Shown here: positions 25,536 through 35,298 of the stretch, piece after piece
Numbering within the stretch: position 1 is the first letter of the stretch
Layout: every line of letters starts with the position of its first letter
Assembly (NCBI GenBank): GCA_024760505.1
Contig: CP058931.1
Coordinates: forward strand, 1,436,001-1,500,000
Direction: 5' to 3'
Length of the DNA: 64,000 nt
Source of the DNA: Nitrospira sp.
GTDB lineage: Bacteria > Nitrospirota > Nitrospiria > Nitrospirales > UBA8639
Notes under the pieces: generated by a model
What the model was told of the DNA's origin: nothing
The model's database searches: none
What the model saw: the letters and a program-made list of their open reading frames with translations, nothing else
Translations under genes and position numbers: made by a program

Positions 25536-26912
25536 TTAGAAATTCATCCGCACGGACAAGGCTCCGACGTGTAGGGTGGTATCCCATTTGCCGTTTAATA
25601 GCGGTTGTTGGTTATTCTGAACATTCCGTTCATCATACAGCAATGCTTGATAGGCTAAATCCATCCCGATGGCTTTTGCGCCAAAAATGTCACAGGGGAG
25701 GATCCCCAAAAATTTCCCTGGAGCATGGCAGAGAAAGCCCATCCCGGCTGAGAAGGCATTAAAATCGGAATCTGGAACCGCTGGCTCGAACGTCCGGTTG
25801 GGAATAGGGCTTTCCGATCTGACGTATCCCGTTCGAAAGGCCACATCCCAATGAGGGAGCGCAGAGGGGGAGAGGGCTTTGAATTCTGTTCCCACCATGA
25901 GGATCCAGGCATCTCCATAGTTGCGGGGATTCTGAATGACCGCTCCATTAGAGAGTTGTAGGTTAAGGTCTTTGAACCCGGACCAATCCGCATAATCGAG
26001 ATCCACTTCCACCTTCCACTCATGTTGCGCGTTTCGAATTGGCCACCCGGCGATGGCCCACGTGTAGATATCGGGGAGTTCAATGTTCGTGGAGGCACCG
26101 GCAAGGCGGGTTCCACCGGCTAAAAAATCCCCTTTGAGGTCCAAATTGGGTCCGTTCCGATAGACAAACGCAAGATTGACAAGTGGATGACCGTCTTGAT
26201 TGCGGAAGGGTGTCCAGAGGACACTGGCGTTAAATCCCAAGGCGGTGTCAGACCCGTTCGCTTCAAGGCCTGTCCCAGCCGGTATACCAAACGGATTGCC
26301 TGGTGCCGCATTCTGTTGGAGCTCTGCCTGACCTTCTCCCAGAAAGCTGGTAAAGGTATAAATATCCAGCCCGCCTCCTACAGAGATATAGTCATTCACC
26401 TTGTAGGCGAGAGTGGGCTTGATATCGATAAGGGGAAGGGACGCTTTCGTGAGTATGGGAGAAATCAGGCTATCATCGGGGTATTCGATATTCAGGGCAT
26501 ACGGGGTGGTGACACCAATTCCTACGGTCCAATTCGGGAGGTTGTCCAGGCCCAAGGCAGGAAGGTTTGCAGTGAGGAATAATGAACTGGGTGGGGGAGT
26601 GGAGATCGTCCCACCAACACCACCCTTCACGGTTGGTCCGAGGTCACTTTTGAATCGGACCGTGCCTCCGATCAAGAGAGTCCCTGCATAAAATTGGATG
26701 CCTTTTAACTGGGTCATACCCGCTGGATTGTAGTGCAGGGCTGAGGCATCATCGGCTTGGGCGGTAAAGGCAGCGCCTTGGCCGGTAGCCGAAGCGCCAT
26801 GATCGAGAATACGAAAACCTTCGGCACGAACTGTTTGAGGAGTGATGAGGGTATTGAAGAGACCAAGGATGAGGCAAAAAACGATCAGGCGGCAGATGAT
26901 CAATGTCGTCAC
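25536..26912 (-). CDS. FadL/OmpP1-family outer membrane transport protein
   Basis: A 458-residue outer membrane beta-barrel for hydrophobic substrates such as fatty acids or hydrocarbons. After a signal peptide (LIVFCLILGLFNTLITPQTVRA) the mature protein begins EGFRILDHGASATGQGAAFTAQADDASALHYNPAGMTQL, the FadL hatch signature (NPAG). The C terminus ends in an aromatic residue (LSVRMNF), as expected for barrel assembly. GTG 26912 follows GGAGGAG at a good distance. Divergent from the glyoxalase gene. The actual substrate is unknown. Confidence 0.9.
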   Translation of the reverse strand: MTTLIICRLIVFCLILGLFNTLITPQTVRAEGFRILDHGASATGQGAAFTAQADDASALHYNPAGMTQLKGIQFYAGTLLIGGTVRFKSDLGPTVKGGVGGTISTPPPSSLFLTANLPALGLDNLPNWTVGIGVTTPYALNIEYPDDSLISPILTKASLPLIDIKPTLAYKVNDYISVGGGLDIYTFTSFLGEGQAELQQNAAPGNPFGIPAGTGLEANGSDTALGFNASVLWTPFRNQDGHPLVNLAFVYRNGPNLDLKGDFLAGGTRLAGASTNIELPDIYTWAIAGWPIRNAQHEWKVEVDLDYADWSGFKDLNLQLSNGAVIQNPRNYGDAWILMVGTEFKALSPSALPHWDVAFRTGYVRSESPIPNRTFEPAVPDSDFNAFSAGMGFLCHAPGKFLGILPCDIFGAKAIGMDLAYQALLYDERNVQNNQQPLLNGKWDTTLHVGALSVRMNF

Positions 26913-27138
26913 GTCTCCTCCTTGAGAACGGGAACCGATCAGAAATTTCTGGGAAGTCTATGAAAAACAAGAGAAGATAGCAATCTTGATCAGGGAGGAG
27001 CAACGAGTGACAATAGCGAAAGTGATGCCTCCCGACCGGGGATCGCGGACTTCCTCTCTATTGTTCGAAGAAGTTTGATTTATGCAGAGGGATTCCGTTT
27101 CCGAAGTCGGACAGGTGAATGTTGAAAAGGAGAATGGC

Positions 27139-27537
27139 ATGCGGGTGAAAAAACTGTTGCATACGCGAATGCGGGTGAGTGACATGGAGCAGACGCTGGG
27201 CTTCTATCGAGAGGTCCTTGGGCTGGAAGTCGTGGAGCAAAAAGTGTCGCCACGGGGTTCGCATCTGGCATTTTTGGCTGTCCCTAATAGTGAGGAACTC
27301 ATTGAGTTGTGTAGTTTTCCGAGCAGCGGGGCCGTCAAGGTGCAGGAGGATCTTGTGCATTTGGCCTTTGAAGTGGAGGATTTGGAACAGACGATTCAGG
27401 AACTCCAAGCCAAAGGTGTGCCGATCACGGATGGCCCCACCCAATCTTCATCCGGCAGCCGGTTTATTTTTATCGATGCGCCGGATGGCTATGAAATTGA
27501 GTTGATACAACGACCGGCGGGAGTCGCCATCGTTTGA
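27139..27537 (+). CDS. gloA: glyoxalase I-like VOC protein
   Basis: A 132-residue vicinal-oxygen-chelate protein, probably lactoylglutathione lyase (methylglyoxal detoxification). Metal ligands in the usual order: His in LLHTRMRVSDME, Glu in ELIELCSF, His in DLVHLAFEVED and Glu in GYEIELIQRP. FYREVLGLEVV is typical. AAGGAG lies 8 bases before ATG 27139; the frame upstream of it is not conserved in character. Its TGA overlaps the first ATG of uvrC (TGATG). Confidence 0.85.
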   Translation: MRVKKLLHTRMRVSDMEQTLGFYREVLGLEVVEQKVSPRGSHLAFLAVPNSEELIELCSFPSSGAVKVQEDLVHLAFEVEDLEQTIQELQAKGVPITDGPTQSSSGSRFIFIDAPDGYEIELIQRPAGVAIV

Positions 27538-29303
27538 TGATCAAGGTGGCAACACAAGAGATGATGGATATACCCATGCGAACTTCTCAGGTCCTCTCTG
27601 ACCAACCAGGTCGCTTGAGCGGAATATTGAATAATCTTCCCAAGCAACCAGGGGTCTATCTCTTTAAGGATCGGCGAGGCGACATTATCTATATTGGAAA
27701 AGCCGCCGTGTTATCGGACCGGGTGCGATCGTATTTTCAACATGCGGCGGATCTCACTCCTAAAAACCGGGTGCTGTATTCGCAGATCGCGGATATGGAA
27801 ACGATCGTCACCCACTCGGAATTCGAAGCCCTCATTTTAGAAAGTAATCTGATCAAGCGGCATCGCCCACGGTTCAATGTGGTCCTCCGGGACGATAAAC
27901 AATATCCCTACCTCCGGTTGCCGATTCACGATGATTTCCCGAGGCTGTCGATAGTCCGCCGGGTCAAACAGGACAAGGCGTTATATTTTGGTCCGTATGT
28001 CCCCACGGGAGCCATGCGCGACACCCTGAAGGTTATTCGCAAGGTGTTCCCCCTGGCCACCTGCACGATTGATATTAATGGAAGCGCTGAACGGGCATGC
28101 CTGGAGTTTGAAATCAAGCGTTGCATGGCTCCTTGCACGGGAAATCAGACGAAGGAAGCCTACCATCAGATTGTGAAGCAGGTTCGTTGGTTTTTAGAGG
28201 GACGGGACACGGAATTGCTCGAGTCCTTACGATCAGCCATGCAGGACGCGGCGGAGCGGGAAGCGTTTGAAGAAGCCGCTCGACTGCGTGATCAGATTGG
28301 AAACATTGAGCGGATGTTGGCCAAACAACGGGTGGCACAAATAAGCGCCCGGGAGCAGGATATCGTGGGATTGGCCAGAATGGGAGGGGCCGTGGATGTC
28401 CAGATGCTCTTTGTGCGAGGCGGCCTGTTGATCGGCCGTCGGGATTTTTTCTGGTCCGACGCTCACGATGTCACCGATGAGGAGCTGGTGAGATCGACGC
28501 TCGAACAGTTTTATGCCAAAACAGTCGTGCCCCCCAAAGAGATTCTGCTTCCTGTGGGGTTTGACGATCAATCGCTGGTCCAGCGGTGGTTGTCCGAGAA
28601 AAAAGAGGAAGCCGTTCGTGTGCTGGTTCCTGAACGAGGGGTTAAATATGAATTACTCCAGCTCGCACAGGAAAATGCCGCGGTGTCTCTCAACGAACAT
28701 CTTCGGGTGCAAACCGAATCCAGTGAGTCGGTGGAAGAACTTCAGTCGCTCTTAGCGTTGCCACAGATTCCGACCCGCATTGAATGTTTTGATATCTCCA
28801 ACACCATGGGGACCCATTCAGTGGCGTCCATGGTGGTTTGGGAACAGGGCAGAATGAAGAAGTCAGACTATCGGCGATTTCGGATTAAAACGGTAGAAGG
28901 AGCCAACGACTTTGCCAGTATGCATGAAGTGGTGAAACGCCGATACGGCGGATCGTTGGCCAACAAACCAGGGAAAACCTTGCCGGAGCCGGACCTGGTG
29001 GTGATTGATGGTGGAGCCGGACAATTAGGCGCAGCCATGGAAGCGATGGCGGCGGTTGGTCTCTCACAGGTCGCGATTTGTGGTTTAGCCAAAGCGAAGG
29101 GTGACAAAGACGAACGGATTTTTCTGCCGGGTCGAAAGACGCCCATCATACTGCCCTTGAAATCACCGGCAACACGGCTGGTCCAAACCATTCGAGATGA
29201 AGCGCATCGCTTTGCCATCACCTTTCATCGCAAACTGCGGGGTGACGCGATGATTCCTCTTCCTCTCCTGCGTTCCGCAAAATCTTCGAAGGGGAGTTCC
29301 TAA
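27537..29303 (+). CDS. uvrC: excinuclease ABC subunit C lacking the C-terminal helix-hairpin-helix domain
   Basis: A 588-residue UvrC, the dual-incision nuclease of nucleotide excision repair. The GIY-YIG domain is GVYLFKDRRGDIIYIGKAAVL, the UVR motif lies near residues 220-255, and the RNase-H-like second nuclease domain has FDISNTMGTHSVASMVV, VVIDGGAGQL and RDEAHRFAI. After AITFHRKLR, where other UvrC proteins continue with two helix-hairpin-helix motifs (about 60 residues), this frame has only about 20 unrelated residues and stops. No other frame downstream encodes the missing motif. Start ambiguous within the first 25 residues. Coupled to the glyoxalase gene. Confidence 0.92.
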   Translation: MIKVATQEMMDIPMRTSQVLSDQPGRLSGILNNLPKQPGVYLFKDRRGDIIYIGKAAVLSDRVRSYFQHAADLTPKNRVLYSQIADMETIVTHSEFEALILESNLIKRHRPRFNVVLRDDKQYPYLRLPIHDDFPRLSIVRRVKQDKALYFGPYVPTGAMRDTLKVIRKVFPLATCTIDINGSAERACLEFEIKRCMAPCTGNQTKEAYHQIVKQVRWFLEGRDTELLESLRSAMQDAAEREAFEEAARLRDQIGNIERMLAKQRVAQISAREQDIVGLARMGGAVDVQMLFVRGGLLIGRRDFFWSDAHDVTDEELVRSTLEQFYAKTVVPPKEILLPVGFDDQSLVQRWLSEKKEEAVRVLVPERGVKYELLQLAQENAAVSLNEHLRVQTESSESVEELQSLLALPQIPTRIECFDISNTMGTHSVASMVVWEQGRMKKSDYRRFRIKTVEGANDFASMHEVVKRRYGGSLANKPGKTLPEPDLVVIDGGAGQLGAAMEAMAAVGLSQVAICGLAKAKGDKDERIFLPGRKTPIILPLKSPATRLVQTIRDEAHRFAITFHRKLRGDAMIPLPLLRSAKSSKGSS

Positions 29304-29641
29304 TCCTTCGCCAGATATGGTGTTGGTGTCGGCTGTGGTTGTCGATGCCCACCAGTTCTCGCAAAATGTGATCCGGGACTTCTTCGAAAACAGGTGCGGA
29401 CGGATTTTCAAACTGCTGCGTGGGAATCTTGTTTGGAGCAAATGGGTATTTCGTTTCCTTGAAAAATTGAGATGGCTGTGATGAGACAGGGGGAGATTAT
29501 GTGTTTTCTTGAGGTTGTATTGTCCTGTTGCCCATTATTCGACGAACACGAGACTTCCCCTTCTCCCCTTTGAAAGATTTAAGGTCTGTGAGGGCCTCAC
29601 CGATGGATACATACATCACGTATAAAGAGGAGGTATGACGG
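29304..29641. other. interval after uvrC, no firm gene
   Basis: A 54-codon plus-strand frame at 29317-29481 (begins MVLVSAVVVDAHQF) has protein-like composition but no clear ribosome site. It does not encode the missing UvrC C terminus. A good ribosome site (GAGGAGG) near 29625 belongs to the next gene. Confidence 0.4.
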
Positions 29642-29890
29642 ATGCAATGCCCTCGATGTCAGGGGACCATGATAGTCGATCACTTTGTGGATATGGCCAC
29701 GAGTGGCGAGATTTGGATGCCGGGTTGGCGGTGTCTGATGTGTGGAGAAGTCCTTGATCCGTTAATTGAGCATCATCGTCATCTGCAGCGTGAACATCAG
29801 GAAGTGGTTGGTGCCATTTCCGGATCAACCGCTCGTCCTCCCTCACCCATTTCCGTGAAGTCGCGCAAGGCGAACAAGCGGTCCTTTTAG
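29642..29890 (+). CDS. small zinc-ribbon protein
   Basis: An 82-residue protein beginning MQCPRCQGTMIVDHF, with a second pair in WRCLMCGEVLDP; four cysteines for one zinc. The middle (LIEHHRHLQREHQ) is a charged helix and the tail is Ser/Pro/Lys-rich. Similar proteins appear to be common singletons in this lineage. GAGGAGG about 11 bases before ATG supports expression. Function unknown. Confidence 0.6.
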   Translation: MQCPRCQGTMIVDHFVDMATSGEIWMPGWRCLMCGEVLDPLIEHHRHLQREHQEVVGAISGSTARPPSPISVKSRKANKRSF

Positions 29891-30202
29891 TCGTTCTGTT
29901 TTTCCCCTTTTCCCTGTGCATTTATTCGCGATCCGTTGGTCTGAACGGCCTCCTTACGATTTGCTTGTGGGGTGGGTTTCTCTATGCTAGATTCCTCAGG
30001 ATGCTGTTGAAAATGCAGCGTTTCCCAACGTCAAATCCCGAGGCAATGACCCGCATAGTTTCCGAATGTCTTTATCCAATTTGACGCGGAAAAAGTTTTT
30101 ATTCGTACCGACATTTCTTTACACATGTGGCGAGGAAGTAGAAATTAGTTTGTGGTGTATTTTTCGAGGCGATCACCGTATTTTCTTTCATAAGGCATAA
30201 GC
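29891..30202. other. leuS upstream region
   Basis: No gene seen. A spaced inverted repeat CGTCAAAT (30029-30036) and ATTTGACG (30079-30086) could form a leader structure ahead of leuS. I looked for a T-box leader (the AGGGTGGNACCGCG antiterminator element) and did not find one. TTGCTT-16-TATGCT near 29965 is a possible sigma-70 promoter. Confidence 0.35.
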
Positions 30203-32833
30203 ATGGCGCATACGTACGATCATCAGGCTGTTGAAGCAAAGTGGCAGGCATTTTGGGCTCAATCCGGGACGTTCCAGGTTCAGGAAGATTCGGACAAGCC
30301 CAAATATTATTGTTTGGAGATGTTTCCCTATCCCTCGGGCCGGATACACATGGGCCATGTGCGCGTATATGCCATCGGGGATGTCGTGGCCCGCTATAAG
30401 ACGATGCGTGGGTATAACGTGTTGCATCCGATGGGATGGGATGCTTTCGGGTTGCCGGCAGAGAATGCCGCGATTGAGAAAGGGGTGCACCCCAACGTCT
30501 GGACTCAAGAAAATGTGGCCTATATGAAAGGACAACTTCAGCGGATGGGTCTGTCCTATGATTGGGATCGGGAGGTGAATACATCTCAGCCTGAATATTA
30601 CCGCTGGAATCAATGGATCTTTGTGAAAATGGTTGAGCGTGGATTGGCGTATCGAAAACGCTCGGCAGTGAATTGGTGTCTTTCTTGTGAAACGGTATTG
30701 GCGAATGAGCAGGTGTTGGCGCAAGAGGGAAAAGACGGAGGCGTCTGCTGGCGATGCGAGTCGGTCGTCATTCAAAAAGAATTGGAGCAGTGGTTTTTCC
30801 GGATTACGTCCTATGCGCAGGAATTATTGGACGGCTGTGAGCGGTTGGCGACCTGGCCGGCTCGTGTGCTGGCCATGCAGCGGCATTGGATTGGTCGGAG
30901 CGAAGGGGTGGAACTGGATTTTCCCTTAGCGGAGACCGTAGACGGGCTTCAGGAGATCAGGGTGTTTACCACCAGACCGGATACCATTCATGGCGCGACC
31001 TTCATGAGCCTTGCTCCGGAATCGCCCCTGGTCGAACGATTGATAGAGGGGAGACCTGAGGCCGCCGGAGTTCGAGAATTTGTGACTCGTGTGTCCCGTG
31101 TGGATAAAGCGACGCGTACGGCTGCTGATCGGGACAAAGAAGGCGTGTTTACCGGCGCCTACGCCATCAATCCGTTTACCAAGGAACATATCCCGATTTG
31201 GGTGGCGAATTTTGTGTTGTATGAATATGGGACGGGAGCGATTATGGCCGTTCCTGCGCATGACCAACGAGATTTTGAATTCGCGAACACCTATCGCATC
31301 CCGGTTCGGCTGGTGATTCAAGACCCGGAAGGCCGACTGGGCTCTGAAGCCCTGGAATCGGCTTATGAAGAACAGGATGCCGCAGGACTCCTGGTGAACT
31401 CGGGGAATTTTTCCGGCATGTCCGTGTCGCAAGCCAAACAGGCCATCGGCGAATATGTGGAAACACAGGGATGGGGCAAGCGAACCATCAATTTCCGGTT
31501 GAGAGATTGGGGCATCTCCAGGCAACGCTATTGGGGGACGCCCATTCCGATGTTGTATTGTGAGCGTTGTGGCATTGTCCCGGTTCCCGAAGGCGACCTG
31601 CCGGTGTTGCTGCCTGATGATGTGCCGTTCACCGGGAAAGGTGGGTCTCCGCTCAAGGAATCTCCGTCGTTTTCACAAGCTACCTGTCCCAGGTGTGGCG
31701 GTCCGGCACGCCGCGAAACCGATACCATGGATACCTTTGTGGATTCGTCCTGGTATTTCCTTCGGTATTGCTCGCCCAAAGACACCGCACAAGCCGTGAA
31801 TCCCCAAGCCGCACAACATTGGATGGCGGTGGACCAATATGTCGGCGGAATCGAGCATGCCGTGTTGCATCTCTTATATGCGCGCTTCTTTACCAAAGTC
31901 TTACGGGACCTGGGTCTCACAACGGCCGATGAGCCCTTCATCCATTTGCTCACCCAAGGCATGGTGACCAAGGAAACCTACTGGTGCGAAGAGCATCGAT
32001 GGATGCTTCCCACCGAAATCAAAAAAGAGGGCGAGCGGCGGGTCTGTATTCACTGTGGGCGGAACATTGTGACAGGTCGTACTGAGAAAATGTCCAAGTC
32101 TAAAAAGAATATTGCTTCCCCTGAGGACTTGTGCGAGCGGTATGGGGCGGATACGGCCAGAATGTTTTCGTTATTTGCCGCACCACCGGAAAAGGATTTG
32201 GAATGGAGCGATACCGGAGTGGAAGGGTGTTACCGGTTTCTCAACCGGGTCTGGCGATTGGTGCAGGATCTCCTTCCGGTCGTGAATGGGGTGGCTGCCA
32301 ATCCAGGGTCCGGCGAGTCGGTGCTTCTGCCTCAATTGGAACGGGCGACGCATCAGACGATTAAAAAGGTCACAGAAGATTTTGAGCGGGGCTTTCAATT
32401 TAACACGGCCATTGCAGCTCTTATGGAATTTGTGAATGAGTTGTATAAGTTCTGGAAAGAATTTCCGGGGGAGGCCTTAACTGCCGGCGAGCGAGCGGAG
32501 TGGCGAACAACGTTGGAAACGTTAGTGGTGTTGCTGGCACCCTTTGCTCCGCACGTGACTGAGGAGTTGTGGGAACTCTTAGGGAAGCGCCCAGGGATGA
32601 GCCGGCAGGCGTGGCCCGACTTTGATCCCGTTCTGGTGGCCAGTGCCGAATGGACGATTCCTCTACAGGTGAATGGAAAACTTCGGAGTAAGATTGTGGT
32701 TCCAGCCGGTTCGACAAAGGAGCAGATCATTGCAGGCGCTCAGGCGGATCCTAAATTGGTGGAATGGTTACAAGGCAAGGTCCCTCGTAAAATTATCTAT
32801 GTGGAACAAAAGCTGGTGAATTTTGTCATCTAA
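30203..32833 (+). CDS. leuS: leucine-tRNA ligase
   Basis: An 876-residue class I aminoacyl-tRNA synthetase. The HIGH motif is HMGH in YPSGRIHMGHVRVY and the KMSKS loop is EKMSKSKKN. The CP1 editing domain carries TTRPDTIHGATF and YGTGAIMAVPAHDQRD. Zinc Cys pairs lie in NWCLSCETVLANEQV and CWRCES; a second set is CPRCGG. AAGG precedes the ATG. First gene of leuS-lptE-holA, an order shared by many bacteria. Confidence 0.97.
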   Translation: MAHTYDHQAVEAKWQAFWAQSGTFQVQEDSDKPKYYCLEMFPYPSGRIHMGHVRVYAIGDVVARYKTMRGYNVLHPMGWDAFGLPAENAAIEKGVHPNVWTQENVAYMKGQLQRMGLSYDWDREVNTSQPEYYRWNQWIFVKMVERGLAYRKRSAVNWCLSCETVLANEQVLAQEGKDGGVCWRCESVVIQKELEQWFFRITSYAQELLDGCERLATWPARVLAMQRHWIGRSEGVELDFPLAETVDGLQEIRVFTTRPDTIHGATFMSLAPESPLVERLIEGRPEAAGVREFVTRVSRVDKATRTAADRDKEGVFTGAYAINPFTKEHIPIWVANFVLYEYGTGAIMAVPAHDQRDFEFANTYRIPVRLVIQDPEGRLGSEALESAYEEQDAAGLLVNSGNFSGMSVSQAKQAIGEYVETQGWGKRTINFRLRDWGISRQRYWGTPIPMLYCERCGIVPVPEGDLPVLLPDDVPFTGKGGSPLKESPSFSQATCPRCGGPARRETDTMDTFVDSSWYFLRYCSPKDTAQAVNPQAAQHWMAVDQYVGGIEHAVLHLLYARFFTKVLRDLGLTTADEPFIHLLTQGMVTKETYWCEEHRWMLPTEIKKEGERRVCIHCGRNIVTGRTEKMSKSKKNIASPEDLCERYGADTARMFSLFAAPPEKDLEWSDTGVEGCYRFLNRVWRLVQDLLPVVNGVAANPGSGESVLLPQLERATHQTIKKVTEDFERGFQFNTAIAALMEFVNELYKFWKEFPGEALTAGERAEWRTTLETLVVLLAPFAPHVTEELWELLGKRPGMSRQAWPDFDPVLVASAEWTIPLQVNGKLRSKIVVPAGSTKEQIIAGAQADPKLVEWLQGKVPRKIIYVEQKLVNFVI

Positions 32834-33548
32834 GTCAGGCCGACCGGGTTGGCTCTTTCAGCGGGTAAGATGCTTGATGAGCGGCTGGGGAATCTTGCTG
32901 TGCCTGACTGCCGGATGCGGGTATCAATTCACGGTTGAGGGGCCGGGCCCGGTCATCGGGGGGAGTGCCGGCCATGTGGTGCAAGGACCGCCGATTCGTC
33001 TGGTCTTTCCTGTGCTCAAAAATAACAGCTTTGAACCAAACCTGGAATTCAAATACACCAGGTATCTTCGCCAGGCGTTGCAATCGGTCGGAAGCGCCGA
33101 ATTTGTCGATGATGCCTCCGCCGATTTTGTGATGGAAGGCGCGATCCTATCGGTCGGGCTTTCCTCGTTAGCCTTTACTCGCACGCAGACACAAGAAAGC
33201 CGGGTTATGGTGAAAGTGTTGTTGAAGGTGAAGGATCGGAAAACGGGGAAAGTCCGATGGTCTCAAACCGGAACCAGTACCGCGGAATTTTTTGTGAATG
33301 CTACATCCACGTCGGATTCAGAGAGGGGATTGCAATTTAACCGGGTTTTGCAGGACCGGGCGGTTGAACAAGCGGGGCAACAGGTGGCTGCCAATTTAGC
33401 CGATCAATTTTTGGGGGCCAGGGAACGGGGGGTTTTTGACAGGAATGGAAAAGAAATTATCCCGGATCCGGAATCCGGTGGTGACGAATCCCCCCAGATC
33501 TCAGCGCCTTCCGGAGATCTCGTGCCTCCAGATTCCCAAATGCCTTGA
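32823..33548 (+). CDS. lptE: LPS-assembly lipoprotein LptE
   Basis: About 241 residues (from TTG 32823; ATG 32877 also possible). The lipoprotein signal ends LLCLTAGCGYQFTV, with the lipobox Cys in the classic LptE context CGY-F. The core has RLVFPVLKNNSFEPNLEFKYTRYL and the DADFVMEGAI strand common to LptE. With LptD it forms the outer membrane lipopolysaccharide translocon. The Pro/Ser-rich C-terminal tail is unstructured. It overlaps the end of leuS and is followed by holA, the usual neighbourhood. Confidence 0.85.
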   Translation: MSSKSGRPGWLFQRVRCLMSGWGILLCLTAGCGYQFTVEGPGPVIGGSAGHVVQGPPIRLVFPVLKNNSFEPNLEFKYTRYLRQALQSVGSAEFVDDASADFVMEGAILSVGLSSLAFTRTQTQESRVMVKVLLKVKDRKTGKVRWSQTGTSTAEFFVNATSTSDSERGLQFNRVLQDRAVEQAGQQVAANLADQFLGARERGVFDRNGKEIIPDPESGGDESPQISAPSGDLVPPDSQMP

Positions 33549-33597
33549 TTACCTGAATGGTTTGGCAGGATTGTCTGCTTTTTGAGGCGTATTCACC

Positions 33598-34689
33598 GTG
33601 AAAGTTCATGAACTTCAAAGTCAGATCAACCGGCATGGGTTATCCCCTCTGTATTTGGTGATTGGGGAAGAGCCCTATTTTCGCGATCAGGCCTTGAGCA
33701 TTCTTCGTGCGGCAGGTCAGGAAACGGATCCTTCACAGTCATCGGACCATTCAACGGCCCATGATTCCTCCCAGATGTTTCATGTCGATGTCGTCTATGG
33801 CGATGAAACCGACGCGTCCGAAATATTAGCCATTTCGGAAGAGGCCTCGTTTTTTTCATCGAGACGACTCCTCATCATAAAATGGGCAGATAAACTCTCT
33901 GCTCGTGATGGGGAAGCTCTCATACCCTATTTTCAGGCTCCCAATGAAACGACTACGATGGTTATAACTGCAGCAAAATTGGACGGACGGACGAAGTGGG
34001 TGCAAGAGCTCAAAAAGCGGGGGACTGTGGTGGAATGCGCTCCCCTATTTGAGGGGCAGCGAGCAGGGTGGGTCACGCAACGAGCGCGAGAGTTAGGTTT
34101 GCAACTGGAAGACAGTGCCCTCGAGATATTGAAGGATCAGGTTGCCGATGGGTTGTACGGGACTGCCGGTGAATTAGAGAAATTGGTGGCGTTTATGCCG
34201 GAAGGGCACCCAGTTCGGGCACAGGACGTGGAAACGATCAGAGGAAAACCGCCGGGTATTTCGGTGTTTGATTGGTCGGAAGCCGTTTCGCGAGGGGACC
34301 AGGGGCGGGCATTGGATATCGTGGCCAAAAATTTAGAAACCGGCGAAGCACCCTTACGGATGTTGGGTGCCTTTCTGTGGCAGATGCGGAAGATCTGGAA
34401 AACGCACGCGTTGATGCAAGAAGGGCATGATGCGGGACAGGCCGCACGCCAAGCAGGCATTCCTCCATTTCGTGCGCGGGAATTTATCCAGCAGGTGCAG
34501 CGGTGGAAGCAATCCCACCTCCGCAGGGCATGGGAATTATTCGCTCAAGCTGATTCGGCGCTAAAAGGAGGGCGGGCATCACGTCCGAAGCTCATCCTGG
34601 ATGATCTGGTCATCCAGCTTTGCCGAGCTACTAAAGCCGGTCAAGGCAGCAAGGTCTCAGGTGTCCGCATGAAATCTCACAAGGCGTGA
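33598..34689 (+). CDS. holA: DNA polymerase III delta subunit
   Basis: A 363-residue clamp-loader subunit that opens the beta clamp. Opening HGLSPLYLVIGEEPYFRDQAL is typical, followed by VDVVYGDETDASEIL, SSRRLLIIKWADKL and the helical C-terminal domain (APLRMLGAFLWQMRKIWK, RWKQSHLRRAWELFAQADSALKGG). GTG start at 33598. Third gene in leuS-lptE-holA. Confidence 0.92.
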   Translation: MKVHELQSQINRHGLSPLYLVIGEEPYFRDQALSILRAAGQETDPSQSSDHSTAHDSSQMFHVDVVYGDETDASEILAISEEASFFSSRRLLIIKWADKLSARDGEALIPYFQAPNETTTMVITAAKLDGRTKWVQELKKRGTVVECAPLFEGQRAGWVTQRARELGLQLEDSALEILKDQVADGLYGTAGELEKLVAFMPEGHPVRAQDVETIRGKPPGISVFDWSEAVSRGDQGRALDIVAKNLETGEAPLRMLGAFLWQMRKIWKTHALMQEGHDAGQAARQAGIPPFRAREFIQQVQRWKQSHLRRAWELFAQADSALKGGRASRPKLILDDLVIQLCRATKAGQGSKVSGVRMKSHKA

Positions 34690-34713
34690 GAACCCGTAGG
34701 CCTTTTGACCGTA

Positions 34714-34986
34714 TTATTTGGGTGAGAGAGCGTTGACGCGGGATGCGAGACGGGAAACCCAACGAGAGGCGGTGTTCCGATGAAGCGTGCCTTTGGTTAC
34801 GGCTTTATGCAGCTCAGAGGTCGCTTCCCGCAAAGATGCCTTAGCCTCGTCGCCTTTATTCTCTTTGACCGCTCCATGAACCTTCTTGATAAAGGTCCTG
34901 ACGCGTCGCAGGATAGACCGATTGCGTTCCTGGCGCTTCAGAGTTTGACGAGCTGCTTTGATTGCTGAATGATGTCGATTAGCCAT
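34714..34986 (-). CDS. rpsT: 30S ribosomal protein S20
   Basis: A 90-residue basic protein: MANRHHSAIKAARQTLKRQERN, then FIKKVHGAVKENKGDEAKASLREA and the C-terminal GTLHRNTASRWVSRLASRV, the standard S20 sequence. ATG 34986 follows GGAGG; the open frame upstream of it is not part of the protein. Convergent with holA, as often seen. Confidence 0.96.
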   Translation of the reverse strand: MANRHHSAIKAARQTLKRQERNRSILRRVRTFIKKVHGAVKENKGDEAKASLREATSELHKAVTKGTLHRNTASRWVSRLASRVNALSPK

Positions 34987-35220
34987 ATTTTCCTCCAGAA
35001 AAAATCGAAGTGTGGTTTTTAACACAATTTTATGAAAGTGGTCAATTGAACGGGGTGTAAATTGTGATGGTCTTTTAAAGGCTTTATGGCCCTTGACATA
35101 TGAGGTTCTTTCGAGAATTAGGACAATCATCCTCGATGGTCGTGATCGGTATGTGGCTTGCGACACCTATGGCCCTCTGATAAGATTGCCCTCTTCTTCC
35201 GCTCGAAACTTCCATGTGAT

Positions 35221-35298
35221 GGTGGGTGTAGCTCAGTTGGTTAGAGCGCCGGATTGTGGATCCGGAGGTCGCGGGTTCGAAACCCGTCACTCACCCCA
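35221..35298 (+). tRNA. tRNA-His (GTG anticodon)
   Basis: Cloverleaf with acceptor GTGGGTG paired to CACTCAC, an extra G at -1 opposite C73 (the tRNA-His identity element) and encoded CCA. The anticodon stem CCGGA-TTGTGGA-TCCGG carries GTG. T arm GCGGGTTCGAAACCCGT. A pyrimidine-rich run TCTTTCTTTTTT follows, a possible terminator. Confidence 0.97.

Noticed and set aside
30001..30025. CTGTTGAAAA fragment resembling the right end of the dispersed repeat
   Set aside because: Only about 10 bp match, too short to call a copy.
30001..30202. T-box leader ahead of leuS
   Set aside because: Neither the specifier loop arrangement nor the antiterminator sequence could be found.
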